In this document: positions 1 to 7,174 of the stretch, one piece after another
Position numbering within the stretch: the first letter of the stretch is position 1
Layout: every line of letters begins with the position of its first letter
Assembly (NCBI GenBank): GCA_027335515.1
Contig: DAHWHT010000381.1
Span: 1-10,072, forward strand
From: Clostridia bacterium
Lineage (GTDB): Bacteria > Bacillota_E > RBS10-35 > JAJYVN01
DNA: 10,072 nt
Direction of reading: 5' to 3'
Position numbers and translations under genes: made by a program
The notes under the pieces: model-generated
The model's input: the letters and a program-made list of their open reading frames with translations, nothing else
Told to the model about the DNA's origin: nothing
Databases searched by the model: none

Positions 1-102
1 CGCCTGCCGGATTTGTTGCACCCCGACGCCGAGGGGTACCGCATCCTGGCCAGGAACTTTCAGCGGATGGTCGCCGAGGGGGTCTTCGGTCTGTCCGCCT
101 GA
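1..102 (+). CDS. SGNH/GDSL-type hydrolase, C-terminal end only (partial)
   Basis: The window opens inside a gene in frame 1, and 33 residues remain before a TGA at 100-102. They read LPDLLHPDAEGYRILARNF and on to VFGLSA. The D-L-L-H-P stretch followed by D-A-E-G-Y-R-I-L-A is the C-terminal block of SGNH/GDSL esterases and lysophospholipases (TesA-like), where the Asp and His of DxxH complete the Ser-Asp-His triad and the HP-x-AEGY-x-x-(L/M)A stretch follows. The family usually has about 180-230 residues, so most of the protein, including the nucleophile Ser, lies to the left of the window. The substrate cannot be told. The call rests on this one block. Confidence 0.72.
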   Translation, partial: RLPDLLHPDAEGYRILARNFQRMVAEGVFGLSA

Positions 103-165
103 GCCGGGTGGATCCCGGCGTTGGACGGTGCGTGTGGGGGATGGCGCGCAGCGAGCGCCGTTGCT

Positions 166-174
166 TGTTACAAT
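166..174 (+). promoter_or_regulatory. Extended -10 promoter upstream of the HMG-CoA reductase
   Basis: TGTTACAAT reads as an extended -10 (TGn followed by TACAAT, 5 of 6 to TATAAT) and is a rare AT-rich spot in this GC-rich DNA. No convincing -35 is visible 17 bases upstream, which is tolerated for extended -10 promoters. The start point would fall near 181, giving a leader of about 100 bases before the GTG at 281. Inferred from sequence only. Confidence 0.45.
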
Positions 175-280
175 CCCATGGTCGGTCGCGTTGGCGCGGA
201 CCGTTGGGCGCCGGCCGCTGGCGACGGGCGGCAAGGGCGGTCTCCCCGACTGGCGCCAGGTGTCGGCGGGGGGTGGACGG

Positions 281-1579
281 GTGGAACGCGCCAGGATCTG
301 GCCACACAAGAAGACGGCGCAGGACCGCGCGGCGCGACAGGCGTGGGTGCGGACGACCCCGGGGTGGGACGAGCGGGCGGAGACGGCCTTGGCCCTTCCC
401 GCGGAGATTGCGGCCCCGTTTGGGCGGGTGGTGGAATGCCTCACCGGCGCGGTGCAACTGCCGGTGTCCGTCGTAGGCCCGCTGGCGATCGACATGGGCC
501 GGTATCGGGTGGACGACGCGGGTGATGTCGTCGAAGCGGGACGCGAGGTCGACGAGGTCCTGGTGCCGCTGGCGCATACCGAGGGGGGCCTTTCCGCCTC
601 CATGCTGCGCGGCGCCAGGACGACGCGGGCGGCCGGCGGCATTCAGACCCACGTCCTTGCCGACGGCATGACCAGGGCCAGCTATTTTCAACTGGAGGAC
701 ACGGCGGCCGCGGTGGCCTTTGCGCGTTGGGTGGCCGACCAGGTCGCAGGCATGCGTTCCTGGCTGGTCGATCCGAACAACCCGTTGGCGGAGCGCGGGT
801 CCAGCAGCGGGGTCGGGTTGCTGAGCCGCCACGCGCGTCTGCGCCAGGTGCGCACCCACGTCCTGGGGCGCGGCTGCCATGTTCTGTATCGGTTCACCAC
901 CGGCGACGCCTGCGGCCCCAACATGATGACCCGCAACGCCCATGCCCTGAACACCCGCTACGTGGCCGAGCGGTTCCCGGCCGAGACCGGCAGGACGATC
1001 CAGCGGATTTTGCTGGAAGCCAATATGGGGGGGGACAAGAAGCCTTCGCACCTCTATTTCCACGAGGGGCACGGCAAGACCGTCGTCGCCGCGGTCCAGG
1101 TGCCGGACCGGATCCTGCGGCGCCACCTGCACTGCGGCGTCGACGACGTGGTCGCCCTGCAGGAGATCGGGTTGCACGGCAGCCACGCCAGCGGGATGCA
1201 GTCGGCCGCCTTCACGCCCGCTTCCGCCATTGCGGCCATCTTCGCGGCGACCGGCCAGGACCTTGGGATGGTCGGTACGAGCAGCATGGCGCACTCCACC
1301 GCCGAGCGCAGTGCGGGCGGTGTGCACCTGGCGATCCGTCTGCCTGGGCTGGAGGTCGGCACGGTCGGCGGGGGGACCGCACTGCCGCACAGCCGCGCCT
1401 GGCTGCGGCTGCTGGGCTGTGCCGGAAACGACACGGTGTATCGCTTCGCGCAGATCATCGCGGCCGCGGTCCTTTGCCTGGAACTGTCGGCGGCGGCGGC
1501 GATGGCCGGGGCGGGCAGCGAGAATTTCTATCTGGCGCATTTGGAACGCGGAGGGCAGCGCGGGCTTGGGCATGGCTGA
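281..1579 (+). CDS. Hydroxymethylglutaryl-CoA reductase (class I type)
   Basis: This enzyme reduces HMG-CoA to mevalonate in the mevalonate route to isoprenoids. The frame is open from GTG 128, but I choose GTG 281: a G-run at 268-273 lies seven bases upstream as a ribosome binding site, the candidate promoter at 166-174 lies inside the longer version, and 432 aa fits a soluble catalytic domain. Visible in order: the TGAVQLPVSVVGPL substrate-binding block; HTEGGLSAS with catalytic E101; a DACGPNM stretch at D209 in the place of the nucleotide-binding DAMGMNM motif; NMGGDKKPS with K253; ATGQD with D327; the EVGTVGGGT block; and a C-terminal FYLAH with H420 as the likely catalytic His. There is no membrane anchor. 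The Met-to-Cys and Met-to-Pro changes in the DAMGMNM motif are unusual and may affect cofactor choice. The protein is otherwise complete. No other mevalonate gene is in the window. Confidence 0.9.
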   Translation: MERARIWPHKKTAQDRAARQAWVRTTPGWDERAETALALPAEIAAPFGRVVECLTGAVQLPVSVVGPLAIDMGRYRVDDAGDVVEAGREVDEVLVPLAHTEGGLSASMLRGARTTRAAGGIQTHVLADGMTRASYFQLEDTAAAVAFARWVADQVAGMRSWLVDPNNPLAERGSSSGVGLLSRHARLRQVRTHVLGRGCHVLYRFTTGDACGPNMMTRNAHALNTRYVAERFPAETGRTIQRILLEANMGGDKKPSHLYFHEGHGKTVVAAVQVPDRILRRHLHCGVDDVVALQEIGLHGSHASGMQSAAFTPASAIAAIFAATGQDLGMVGTSSMAHSTAERSAGGVHLAIRLPGLEVGTVGGGTALPHSRAWLRLLGCAGNDTVYRFAQIIAAAVLCLELSAAAAMAGAGSENFYLAHLERGGQRGLGHG

Positions 1580-1634
1580 GCCCGGGGCCGGGGCGGGCGC
1601 GACGAGGGGCGCACTGCTTGGCGATCGCGGTCCG

Positions 1635-1643
1635 TGGTATGCT
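1635..1643 (+). promoter_or_regulatory. Extended -10 promoter for the diiron-protein gene
   Basis: TGGTATGCT reads as TGn plus TATGCT (4 of 6 to TATAAT, with TA at the first two positions and the final T). A TTGGCG at 1618-1623 is only 14 bases upstream, too close for a normal -35, so recognition would depend on the extended -10. The predicted start is near 1650. It is placed between HMG-CoA reductase and the next gene, which suggests the two are not one simple transcript. Confidence 0.4.
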
Positions 1644-1697
1644 CGCGCCGTGACCTTGCCCCTGCGGGCCGGCAAGAAGGGATTCCGTACCAGGCGG

Positions 1698-1718
1698 CCG
1701 ACCGTGGGTGTGGGTCGG
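1698..1718 (+). repeat. Inverted repeat/hairpin in leader
   Basis: CCGACC (1698-1703) and GGTCGG (1713-1718) form a perfect six-pair stem with a nine-base loop. It falls about 50 bases after the predicted start point at 1650. There is no U-run after it, so it is not a standard terminator. Confidence 0.4.
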
Positions 1719-1859
1719 TATGCGCGGGGCGCGGGGCAGAGGAGTTGACGGCAGCCGGGTCGAACGCCCTCGCGCGCCGGGGGGTTGGACGGGGTGTGTG
1801 CGCCCGGCCGCACGGCGGGCACCGCGCGGCATTCTTCGCGGCGCGGCGCGGCCGACCGA

Positions 1860-1878
1860 CCGCCCCAACCCGGGGCGG
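1860..1878 (+). repeat. Inverted repeat/hairpin in leader
   Basis: CCGCCCC (1860-1866) and GGGGCGG (1872-1878) form a perfect seven-pair all-GC stem with a five-base AACCC loop. It sits about 80 bases before the diiron gene start, with no U-run after it. In DNA this rich in GC, short stems arise by chance, so its function is open. Confidence 0.4.
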
Positions 1879-1957
1879 ATGCGCGTGGTGCGCCTGGAAT
1901 CGGCCACGTGAGGGGGGGAGCGGCCATTCCTGCCGTGTTTGAAGGCGGCGCCTCGTC

Positions 1958-3043
1958 ATGATCCGCCTCTTCCCCAAGATCAATCCGGACGATCTGGTGA
2001 TGCGCCTTTTCCATAAGGGCGTCAACAGCCAGTGGTCATCGGATTCCTTGGATTGGGAGGTGCCGCTCGGGCTGACGGAACGTCAGTCCCTGGCGCTGAC
2101 CAACATCCTCACGCCCGTCTATCTGGGCGAGCAGTCCGCGATGAACGGGGCGGCCCAGGTCCTGCCGCAACTGATCGATGCCGGCGAGACCGCGGCCCAA
2201 CTCTACCTGTCGACGTTCCTCCTGGATGAGGCCCGCCACTTTGAGGCGTTGACACGGCTGTATCGGTACGTGGGGCACCATCCGATCGAGTTGCGCAAGC
2301 TGCCGGAGATGCTGCGCTACCACCACCGTCTGCGCCAGGGCGACCGGATCGATTGGCTCTGGGGCATCCTGATCTCCGACCTCTTTGCGCGCGAGTTCTA
2401 CCTCATGTTTGCCAAGGTGCAGCCCAACGCCCTGTTCGGTCGGATGTCGGCGCAGATCCTGCGGGACGAATCGCGCCACCAGGCCTTCGCGCATGCTTAC
2501 CTCAAGGCGGCGATTCCCGGTCTGGGCGCCGCGCGTCAACGGATCCTGGTGGACATGAAAGACGAGCTGCTTGAGATCATGGATGGGATCAACACCCGTC
2601 TGCGCGCCGACACCGACGTCCTTTGCATCGACGGCGATGCGTTCATCAAAGACCTCATCCGCCATATCGAGGCGCACGCCGCCGCCATTGGACTCGACGG
2701 TCGGGGTTCCAGGCCCGGCGGACCCAAGGAGCGGTGCCGCGATGCCCAGGATTGGATGAAGGTCGTGGCCGGCAAGCGCGAGGCCTCCCGGCGGTTGTCC
2801 GACGGTGTGCAATGGCCGTCCGTCGCGCCGTCTGCCGCATCGCCCGCCGCGGCGGGGGCATACACCCTGGATGAGGACGACCTGCGCCTGCTCCTGGACC
2901 CGGCCCGCGTCCGACCGGCCCGACGGCGGAGGGTCTTTCCCGCCGCCCACCCTCTGGCGGCGCTGGCATCGTGCACGGGGTGCGCCGTGGCGATCCTGTG
3001 CCGCACGCGTTTTGTGCGCGCCGCCGCCGGGGCGCACGCCTGA
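1958..3043 (+). CDS. Ferritin-like/R2-like diiron carboxylate protein with atypical C-terminal tail
   Basis: A four-helix diiron oxidase or oxygenase-type protein of unknown substrate. The iron ligands are readable: E58 (YLGEQS), E91 and H94 (LLDEARHFE), E146 (AREFY) and E171 and H174 (LRDESRHQA), the two E-x-x-H pairs typical of ribonucleotide reductase R2, R2lox, AurF and related enzymes. The E58 to E91 spacing of 33 matches R2-type proteins, while the E146 to E171 spacing of 25 is short. The domain ends near residue 245. About 115 further residues follow: Pro/Ala-rich, an acidic patch YTLDEDDLRLLL, a basic RRRR, and a hydrophobic run near residues 333-348 containing CTGC. This tail looks disordered, with a possible weak membrane-anchoring end. 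GAAGGCGG upstream supports the ATG start. I see no R2 radical Tyr that I could place with certainty, so an R2 role in nucleotide reduction is not claimed. An oxygenase or desaturase-like role is inference. Confidence 0.8.
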   Translation: MIRLFPKINPDDLVMRLFHKGVNSQWSSDSLDWEVPLGLTERQSLALTNILTPVYLGEQSAMNGAAQVLPQLIDAGETAAQLYLSTFLLDEARHFEALTRLYRYVGHHPIELRKLPEMLRYHHRLRQGDRIDWLWGILISDLFAREFYLMFAKVQPNALFGRMSAQILRDESRHQAFAHAYLKAAIPGLGAARQRILVDMKDELLEIMDGINTRLRADTDVLCIDGDAFIKDLIRHIEAHAAAIGLDGRGSRPGGPKERCRDAQDWMKVVAGKREASRRLSDGVQWPSVAPSAASPAAAGAYTLDEDDLRLLLDPARVRPARRRRVFPAAHPLAALASCTGCAVAILCRTRFVRAAAGAHA

Positions 3044-3078
3044 GCATCGCGCGTTGGACGACAGGGGGGCCGGGTCTG

Positions 3079-3948
3079 GTGCAGGTCCGATTGGTGGCCA
3101 TCGATCTTGACGGCACGGTGCTGCGCGGCAACGGGGTGATCAGCCGCGCCACGCGCAAGGCTCTAGCCATGGCGCGGCGGCACGGCGCCGTCGTCTGCGT
3201 GGCGACCGGACGGGCCCCGCTGGGCGCCCGCAACTACGCGCGCATCCTGCGGGCGCACGGCCCCCTGATCTGCCTGGACGGCGCCCTGGCCTTCATGGGG
3301 ACAAGAACGCTCCTGGACCGACCGATCGCCCACGATCAGGCGGCGGCTGCCGCGCAGGTTGCCGCCGGTTTGGGTGGCGGCTGGATCGCGCTGACCCTGG
3401 AGGGACGCGTGCACGGCGGCCCTTCGCGCCGGCCGCCCCAAGCATCCCTGGGCCAGGTGCTGCGCCATCCCGGGCGCTCCCTGCGTTTTTTGCGCAGCGT
3501 CTGGCGGGAGGCGCACTATTTCAGCGATGTGGTGCCCCGCGTGCCCATCTACAAGCTGCTGCTGTGGGCACCGGGTGGACCGGCCCGCGCATCCCTTGAG
3601 CGCGACGTGCGCAAGCTGGACGTGCATGTGCCATCCGGCCCGGGCAGCACGATGGAGGTGGTGGCGCCCGGCGTGAGCAAGGGCCACGCCTTGGAATTGG
3701 TGGCGCGCGAGCTCGGCGTCGAGCGCGCGGACGTCGTGGCCTTCGGCGACGCACGCAACGATGTGGAGATGCTCGCATATGCCGGTTACGGCGTGGCGAT
3801 GGGGGGGGCGCCGCCGGAACTGCTCGCCGTGGCCGACGCTCAGACGGCCGGGGTGCAGCAGGACGGATTGGCACGCGCCCTGCGTCGATTGCTCCATGCG
3901 TCGGGGTCGGTGCCCCCAAGCGGACGCCGGCGGTACCGCATCCGTTGA
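3079..3948 (+). CDS. HAD-superfamily hydrolase, Cof-type (IIB) phosphatase
   Basis: A cytosolic Mg2+-dependent phosphatase that uses an Asp nucleophile; family members act on sugar phosphates, FMN, PLP and similar small substrates, so the substrate is not predictable. All four HAD motifs are present: AIDLDGT with D9 (nucleophile) and D11; CVATGR with T43; SKGHAL with K201; and VVAFGDARND with D224 and D228. The long stretch between motif II and K201 is the C2-type cap of Cof proteins. At 289 aa it has the normal family length. I chose GTG 3079, which has GGGGGG at 3064-3069 as a ribosome binding site and begins nine residues before the first Asp-containing motif ends. The frame stays open back to ATG 2971, but that would add 36 Arg-rich residues over the end of the diiron gene. 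It lies 35 bases after that gene and could be co-transcribed with it. Confidence 0.88.
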   Translation: MQVRLVAIDLDGTVLRGNGVISRATRKALAMARRHGAVVCVATGRAPLGARNYARILRAHGPLICLDGALAFMGTRTLLDRPIAHDQAAAAAQVAAGLGGGWIALTLEGRVHGGPSRRPPQASLGQVLRHPGRSLRFLRSVWREAHYFSDVVPRVPIYKLLLWAPGGPARASLERDVRKLDVHVPSGPGSTMEVVAPGVSKGHALELVARELGVERADVVAFGDARNDVEMLAYAGYGVAMGGAPPELLAVADAQTAGVQQDGLARALRRLLHASGSVPPSGRRRYRIR

Positions 3949-4042
3949 GGGTGCGGCTTGACCCTGCCGGGGCGCCATGCCATCCTGGCGTCGCCGCGCC
4001 GGGGTTTGAGGAGCCCCGCGCGGGGCGGAACGGTGGTGGGCT
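3949..4042 (+). other. Short gap with two hairpins before topA
   Basis: Of the 94 bases between the HAD gene and topA, two small stems stand out: CGCCA/TGGCG (3973-3977 with 3986-3990) and GCGCCGGGG (3996-4004) pairing with CCCCGCGC (4014-4021) through one bulged C. The second overlaps a perfect palindrome, CCCCGCGCGGGG (4014-4025). No U-run follows, so a Rho-independent terminator is weakly supported at best. No clear promoter was found for topA. Confidence 0.35.
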
Positions 4043-6217
4043 GTGGCGAGATCGCTGGTGATCGTGGAATCTCCCGCCAAGGCACGGACCATCGAGCGCT
4101 TTCTCGGACGTGGGTATGAGGTGGCGGCCTCGATGGGCCACGTCCGCGATCTGCCGCGCAGTCAGCTGGGCGTCGACATCGCCCAGGACTTCGCCCCGAA
4201 ATACATCACCATCCGCGGCAAGGGCGCGGTGATCGCGGGCCTGAAGCAGAAGGCCCGCAAGGCGCAGCGCGTGCTGCTCGCGACCGACCCCGACCGGGAG
4301 GGCGAGGCCATCTCCTGGCACCTCTGCCACGCCCTGGGCGTGTCGCCCGACGACCGGCGGCGGATCACCTTCCATGAAATCACCCGTGACGCGGTGCGCC
4401 GCGCGCTGGCCGAACCGCGTCCGGTCGACCAACGCCTGGTCGACGCCCAGCAGGCACGACGCGTGGTGGACCGGCTGGTCGGCTACCAACTCAGCCCGCT
4501 GCTTTGGCGCAAGGTGCGCGGGGGGCTGTCCGCCGGGCGGGTGCAGTCCGTCGCCGTGCGGCTCATCTGCGACCGGGAGGCGGAAATCCGCGCGTTCCGG
4601 CCGGAGGAATATTGGACCATCGCGGCCCGTTTGACCCAGGGGGGCCAGCCGTTCTCCGCCCGCTACCACGGGCAGGACGGTCGGCGGCGGGTGCTGGCGG
4701 ATGCCGGTGCGGCCCAGGCGGTGGTGGCGGAAGTCGGTCAGGGGCCCCTGAGCGTTCGGCGCGTGCAGCGCCGCGAGCGCCGGCGCAACCCGGCCCCGCC
4801 CTTCACCACCGCGACGCTGCAGCAGGAGGCGGCCCGCAAGCTCAACCTGCCGGTGCGGCGCACCATGCGCCTGGCGCAGGAGCTCTACGAGGGGCTGGAC
4901 GTGGGGGGCGAGCACATCGGCCTCATCACATACATGCGCACGGACTCGGTGCGCGTCGCCGCCGAGGCGGTCCACGACGCGGCCGGCTTCGTCCGCGACC
5001 GCTGGGGGGAGGCCTATGCGGCGCCGAAGGAGGGCCGCGCCGCCGAGGGGGCCCAGGATGCCCACGAGGCCGTCCGGCCGACCCGCGTGGCGCACACGCC
5101 GGAGTCGCTCTCCGGGAAGGTGGGCCGCGACCACCTGCGGTTGTATCGGCTGATCTGGGAACGCTTTGTCGCCAGCCAGATGGCGCCGGCCGTTTTCGAC
5201 ACCGTCAGCGTGGAACTGGATGCGCCAGGGCGGCATGGCTTTCGCGCCAGTGGCTCGACCGTCAAGTTTCCGGGGTTTACGGTGCTGTATGTGGAGGGGC
5301 GGGACGCCGCGGCAGGGGGCCCGCGGGCCGACGACGGCGAGGAAGAGGATGCAGAGGGCGAGCGGCGGCTGCCCCCGCTGGCGGAGGGCGATGGGCCGGT
5401 TCTGGTGGGGCTGGAGCCGGCCCAGCACTTCACGGAGCCGCCCCCGCGCTACAGCGAGGCCATGCTGGTGCACACCTTGGAGGAAAAGGGGATCGGCCGG
5501 CCGTCGACCTACGCCACGATCATCGAGACGATCGAGGCGCGGGGGTATGTGCGCAAGGAGCAGCGGCGCTTTTTGCCCACCGAGCTGGGGGAGATCGTCA
5601 CCGACCTCTTGCGCGAGCATTTTCCGCGGATCGTCGATGTCACCTTTACGGCGGCCATCGAGCGGGATCTGGACCGGATCGAGACGGACGACCTGGATTG
5701 GCGGCGCGTGGTGGGCGGCTTTTACGCCCCGTTCGAGGAGGCGCTGCGCGCCGCCGAGGACGCCATCGGGCCGGTGGAACTCCCCGAGGAGACCAGCGAC
5801 GAAACCTGTCCCCAGTGCGACCGGCCCATGGTCGTCAAGCGCGGCCGCTTCGGGCCGTTTCTCGCCTGCTCCGGCTACCCCGAGTGCAAGACCACCGCAC
5901 CGCTGCTGGAGCGGACGGGGGTCGGCTGTCCCAAGTGCGGCCAGGGCGAGATCGTCGTGCGCCGCAGTCGCAAGGGGCGCACCTTTTACGGTTGCCGCCG
6001 CTACCCGGAGTGCGACTACGTGCTGTGGGCGCGGCCGGTGGGCGCCTGCCCAGTCTGCGGCCAGCCGCTGGTGGAAAAGCGGGGGCGCCAGGGAGCCCAC
6101 TGGCGCCAGTGCACCAACGCCGCCTGCGACCATCGCGAGGGGATGGGGGGATCCACGGCCGAGGGCGCGGATGCCGATGCCGCGGCGGGGGGCTCCGGTG
6201 GGGCGGGTTGGCCGTGA
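4043..6217 (+). CDS. topA: DNA topoisomerase I (type IA), with three C-terminal zinc ribbons
   Basis: Relaxes negative supercoils by single-strand passage. The N-terminal Toprim domain shows VIVESPAKA with E9, and TDPDREGEA with D82, D84 and E86 for Mg2+. The core carries VDAQQARRVVDRLVGY, GLSAGRVQSVAVRLI and the active-site LITYMRTDSVR with catalytic Y297, followed by QDAHEAVRPT and EEKGIGRPSTYA. The C-terminus has three four-Cys ribbons: C589/C592/C609/C615, C629/C632/C651/C657 and C669/C672/C690/C695. A low-complexity Gly/Ala tail closes the protein. At 724 aa it is near the family norm. The GTG start is fixed by the standard MARSLVIVESPAKA beginning and by GGTGGTGGG just upstream. A Glu/Asp-rich insert lies around residues 425-450. 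The stop overlaps the next gene's start (GTGA), so the two are probably coupled. The four-Cys ribbon wording resembles Firmicutes-type TopA, from memory. Confidence 0.97.
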   Translation: MARSLVIVESPAKARTIERFLGRGYEVAASMGHVRDLPRSQLGVDIAQDFAPKYITIRGKGAVIAGLKQKARKAQRVLLATDPDREGEAISWHLCHALGVSPDDRRRITFHEITRDAVRRALAEPRPVDQRLVDAQQARRVVDRLVGYQLSPLLWRKVRGGLSAGRVQSVAVRLICDREAEIRAFRPEEYWTIAARLTQGGQPFSARYHGQDGRRRVLADAGAAQAVVAEVGQGPLSVRRVQRRERRRNPAPPFTTATLQQEAARKLNLPVRRTMRLAQELYEGLDVGGEHIGLITYMRTDSVRVAAEAVHDAAGFVRDRWGEAYAAPKEGRAAEGAQDAHEAVRPTRVAHTPESLSGKVGRDHLRLYRLIWERFVASQMAPAVFDTVSVELDAPGRHGFRASGSTVKFPGFTVLYVEGRDAAAGGPRADDGEEEDAEGERRLPPLAEGDGPVLVGLEPAQHFTEPPPRYSEAMLVHTLEEKGIGRPSTYATIIETIEARGYVRKEQRRFLPTELGEIVTDLLREHFPRIVDVTFTAAIERDLDRIETDDLDWRRVVGGFYAPFEEALRAAEDAIGPVELPEETSDETCPQCDRPMVVKRGRFGPFLACSGYPECKTTAPLLERTGVGCPKCGQGEIVVRRSRKGRTFYGCRRYPECDYVLWARPVGACPVCGQPLVEKRGRQGAHWRQCTNAACDHREGMGGSTAEGADADAAAGGSGGAGWP

Positions 6218-7155
6218 CCGTCGGGGAGGCGCTGGATGCCTTCGACGGTCATCTGGCGATCGCCGGTCGCGCGGTGCACACCCGCCGCGCCTACCGGGCC
6301 GACCTGACGGCGTTTTTCGCCTGGTCCGCCGCGCACGGGGCGCCGGACCTGCAGGGGGTGTGCGCCGGCGGGCGGCAACTCGTCCGCGGCCACCTGGCCG
6401 CCATGGCCGCGTCCGGCAGCGCCGGATCGAGCATCGCGCGTCGTCTGGCGGCGCTGCGGGCCTTTTCGTCCTATGCGCTCGACCGCGGCTGGTGGGCGTC
6501 GGATCCCGTCCAGGGAACGCACGGCCCGCGCGTGCGCCGTTCGCTGCCGCGGGTGCTACGGGCCGCGCAGGCGGTGGACGTGGTGGAGGCCGCACCGCCG
6601 CCGCGGGCAGCCGGCGCATCCCCCGGGCGGGGGGGGGCCGCCGCCGACGCCCGGGTCTTGCGCGACCGGGCGGCGCTGGAAGTCCTGTATGGGGCGGGCG
6701 TGCGCGTCGGCGAACTGTGCGGGCTGGACGTGGGGGACGTCGACCTGGACGGCGGCTGGGTTCGGGTGCGCGGCAAGGGGGACCGTGAGCGGTTGGCGCC
6801 GCTCGGGGAGCCCGCGGCGGCCGCACTGGACGCGTGGCTGCGGCAGGGCCGGCCGCTTTTGGCGCGGGAGGCGGCCGGTGCGGCCGTCTTTTGCAACGCG
6901 CGCGGCGGGCGCCTCTCCCAGCGGTCGGTGCGCACCCTGGTGGGTCGGCGCGCGGCCGCCGTCGGCATCGCGGGGCGCACGACCCCGCACACGCTGCGCC
7001 ACTCCTTTGCCACCCACCTGCTGGACGGCGGGGCGGACCTGCGCGCCGTGCAGGAGTTGCTCGGCCACGCCCGTCTTTCCACCACGCAGATCTACACGCA
7101 CCTGACCGCCGAACGGCTGCGCACGGCCTATACCCGGGCGCATCCGCGGGCGTGA
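6214..7155 (+). CDS. Tyrosine recombinase, XerC/XerD (CodV-like)
   Basis: A site-specific recombinase of the kind that resolves chromosome dimers at dif. The N-terminal SAM-like core-binding domain covers about residues 1-100 (AYRADLTAFFAW, SIARRLAALRAFSSYA). The C-terminal catalytic domain has all expected residues: R164 (GVRVGEL), K188 (RGKGDRE), H259 and R262 (HTLRHSFATHLL), H285 (LLGHARLSTTQ) and nucleophile Y294 (IYTHL). At 313 aa it is slightly longer than usual, because of a Pro/Gly/Ala-rich insert at about residues 125-147 between the two domains, encoded partly by a run of nine G (6629-6637). The GTG start overlaps the topA TGA by four bases. The gene's position after topA, as in the topA-trmFO-xerC(codV)-hslVU order of Firmicutes, argues for a housekeeping Xer protein over a phage integrase. 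XerC and XerD cannot be separated here. The frame is open far upstream through topA, but that is only a GC artefact. Confidence 0.93.
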   Translation: MTVGEALDAFDGHLAIAGRAVHTRRAYRADLTAFFAWSAAHGAPDLQGVCAGGRQLVRGHLAAMAASGSAGSSIARRLAALRAFSSYALDRGWWASDPVQGTHGPRVRRSLPRVLRAAQAVDVVEAAPPPRAAGASPGRGGAAADARVLRDRAALEVLYGAGVRVGELCGLDVGDVDLDGGWVRVRGKGDRERLAPLGEPAAAALDAWLRQGRPLLAREAAGAAVFCNARGGRLSQRSVRTLVGRRAAAVGIAGRTTPHTLRHSFATHLLDGGADLRAVQELLGHARLSTTQIYTHLTAERLRTAYTRAHPRA

Positions 7156-7174
7156 ACCCTGGCGCCCGCCGGCC

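Larger units (their letters stand above)
1580..1957 (+). other. 378-base non-coding gap, probable structured leader of the diiron gene
   Basis: No reading frame here gives a recognisable protein and none has a convincing start. The stretch holds a G-rich block (about 1584-1609), an extended -10 promoter (1635-1643) and two clean hairpins (1698-1718 and 1860-1878). It ends in GAAGGCGG (1941-1948) ahead of the ATG at 1958. If transcription starts near 1650, the leader is about 308 bases long. I do not recognise a known riboswitch class in it. Confidence 0.5.

Noticed and set aside
128..280. N-terminal extension of HMG-CoA reductase
   Set aside because: Contains the candidate promoter, shows no family similarity, and the G-run at 268-273 favours GTG 281.
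1584..1609. Possible G-quadruplex after the HMG-CoA reductase stop
   Set aside because: Four G-runs are present, but the third is only three long and the last loop is eight bases; G-runs of this kind are common by chance in this DNA.
2036..3037. Minus-strand frame opposite the diiron gene
   Set aside because: The plus strand carries complete diiron ligand motifs; the antisense translation has no recognisable domain.
3996..4025. Rho-independent terminator before topA
   Set aside because: The hairpin has a bulge and no U-run follows it.
4504..6213. Upstream extension of the Xer frame through topA
   Set aside because: Only low-complexity Gly/Arg/Ala sequence; the Xer domain begins at 6214, where GTG overlaps the topA stop.
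3521..6826. A 1,101-codon open frame on the minus strand opposite the HAD gene, topA and xerC
   Set aside because: It is Arg/Pro-rich with no known motifs and lies antisense to topA, whose function is unmistakable. Long antisense frames are expected at this GC level.
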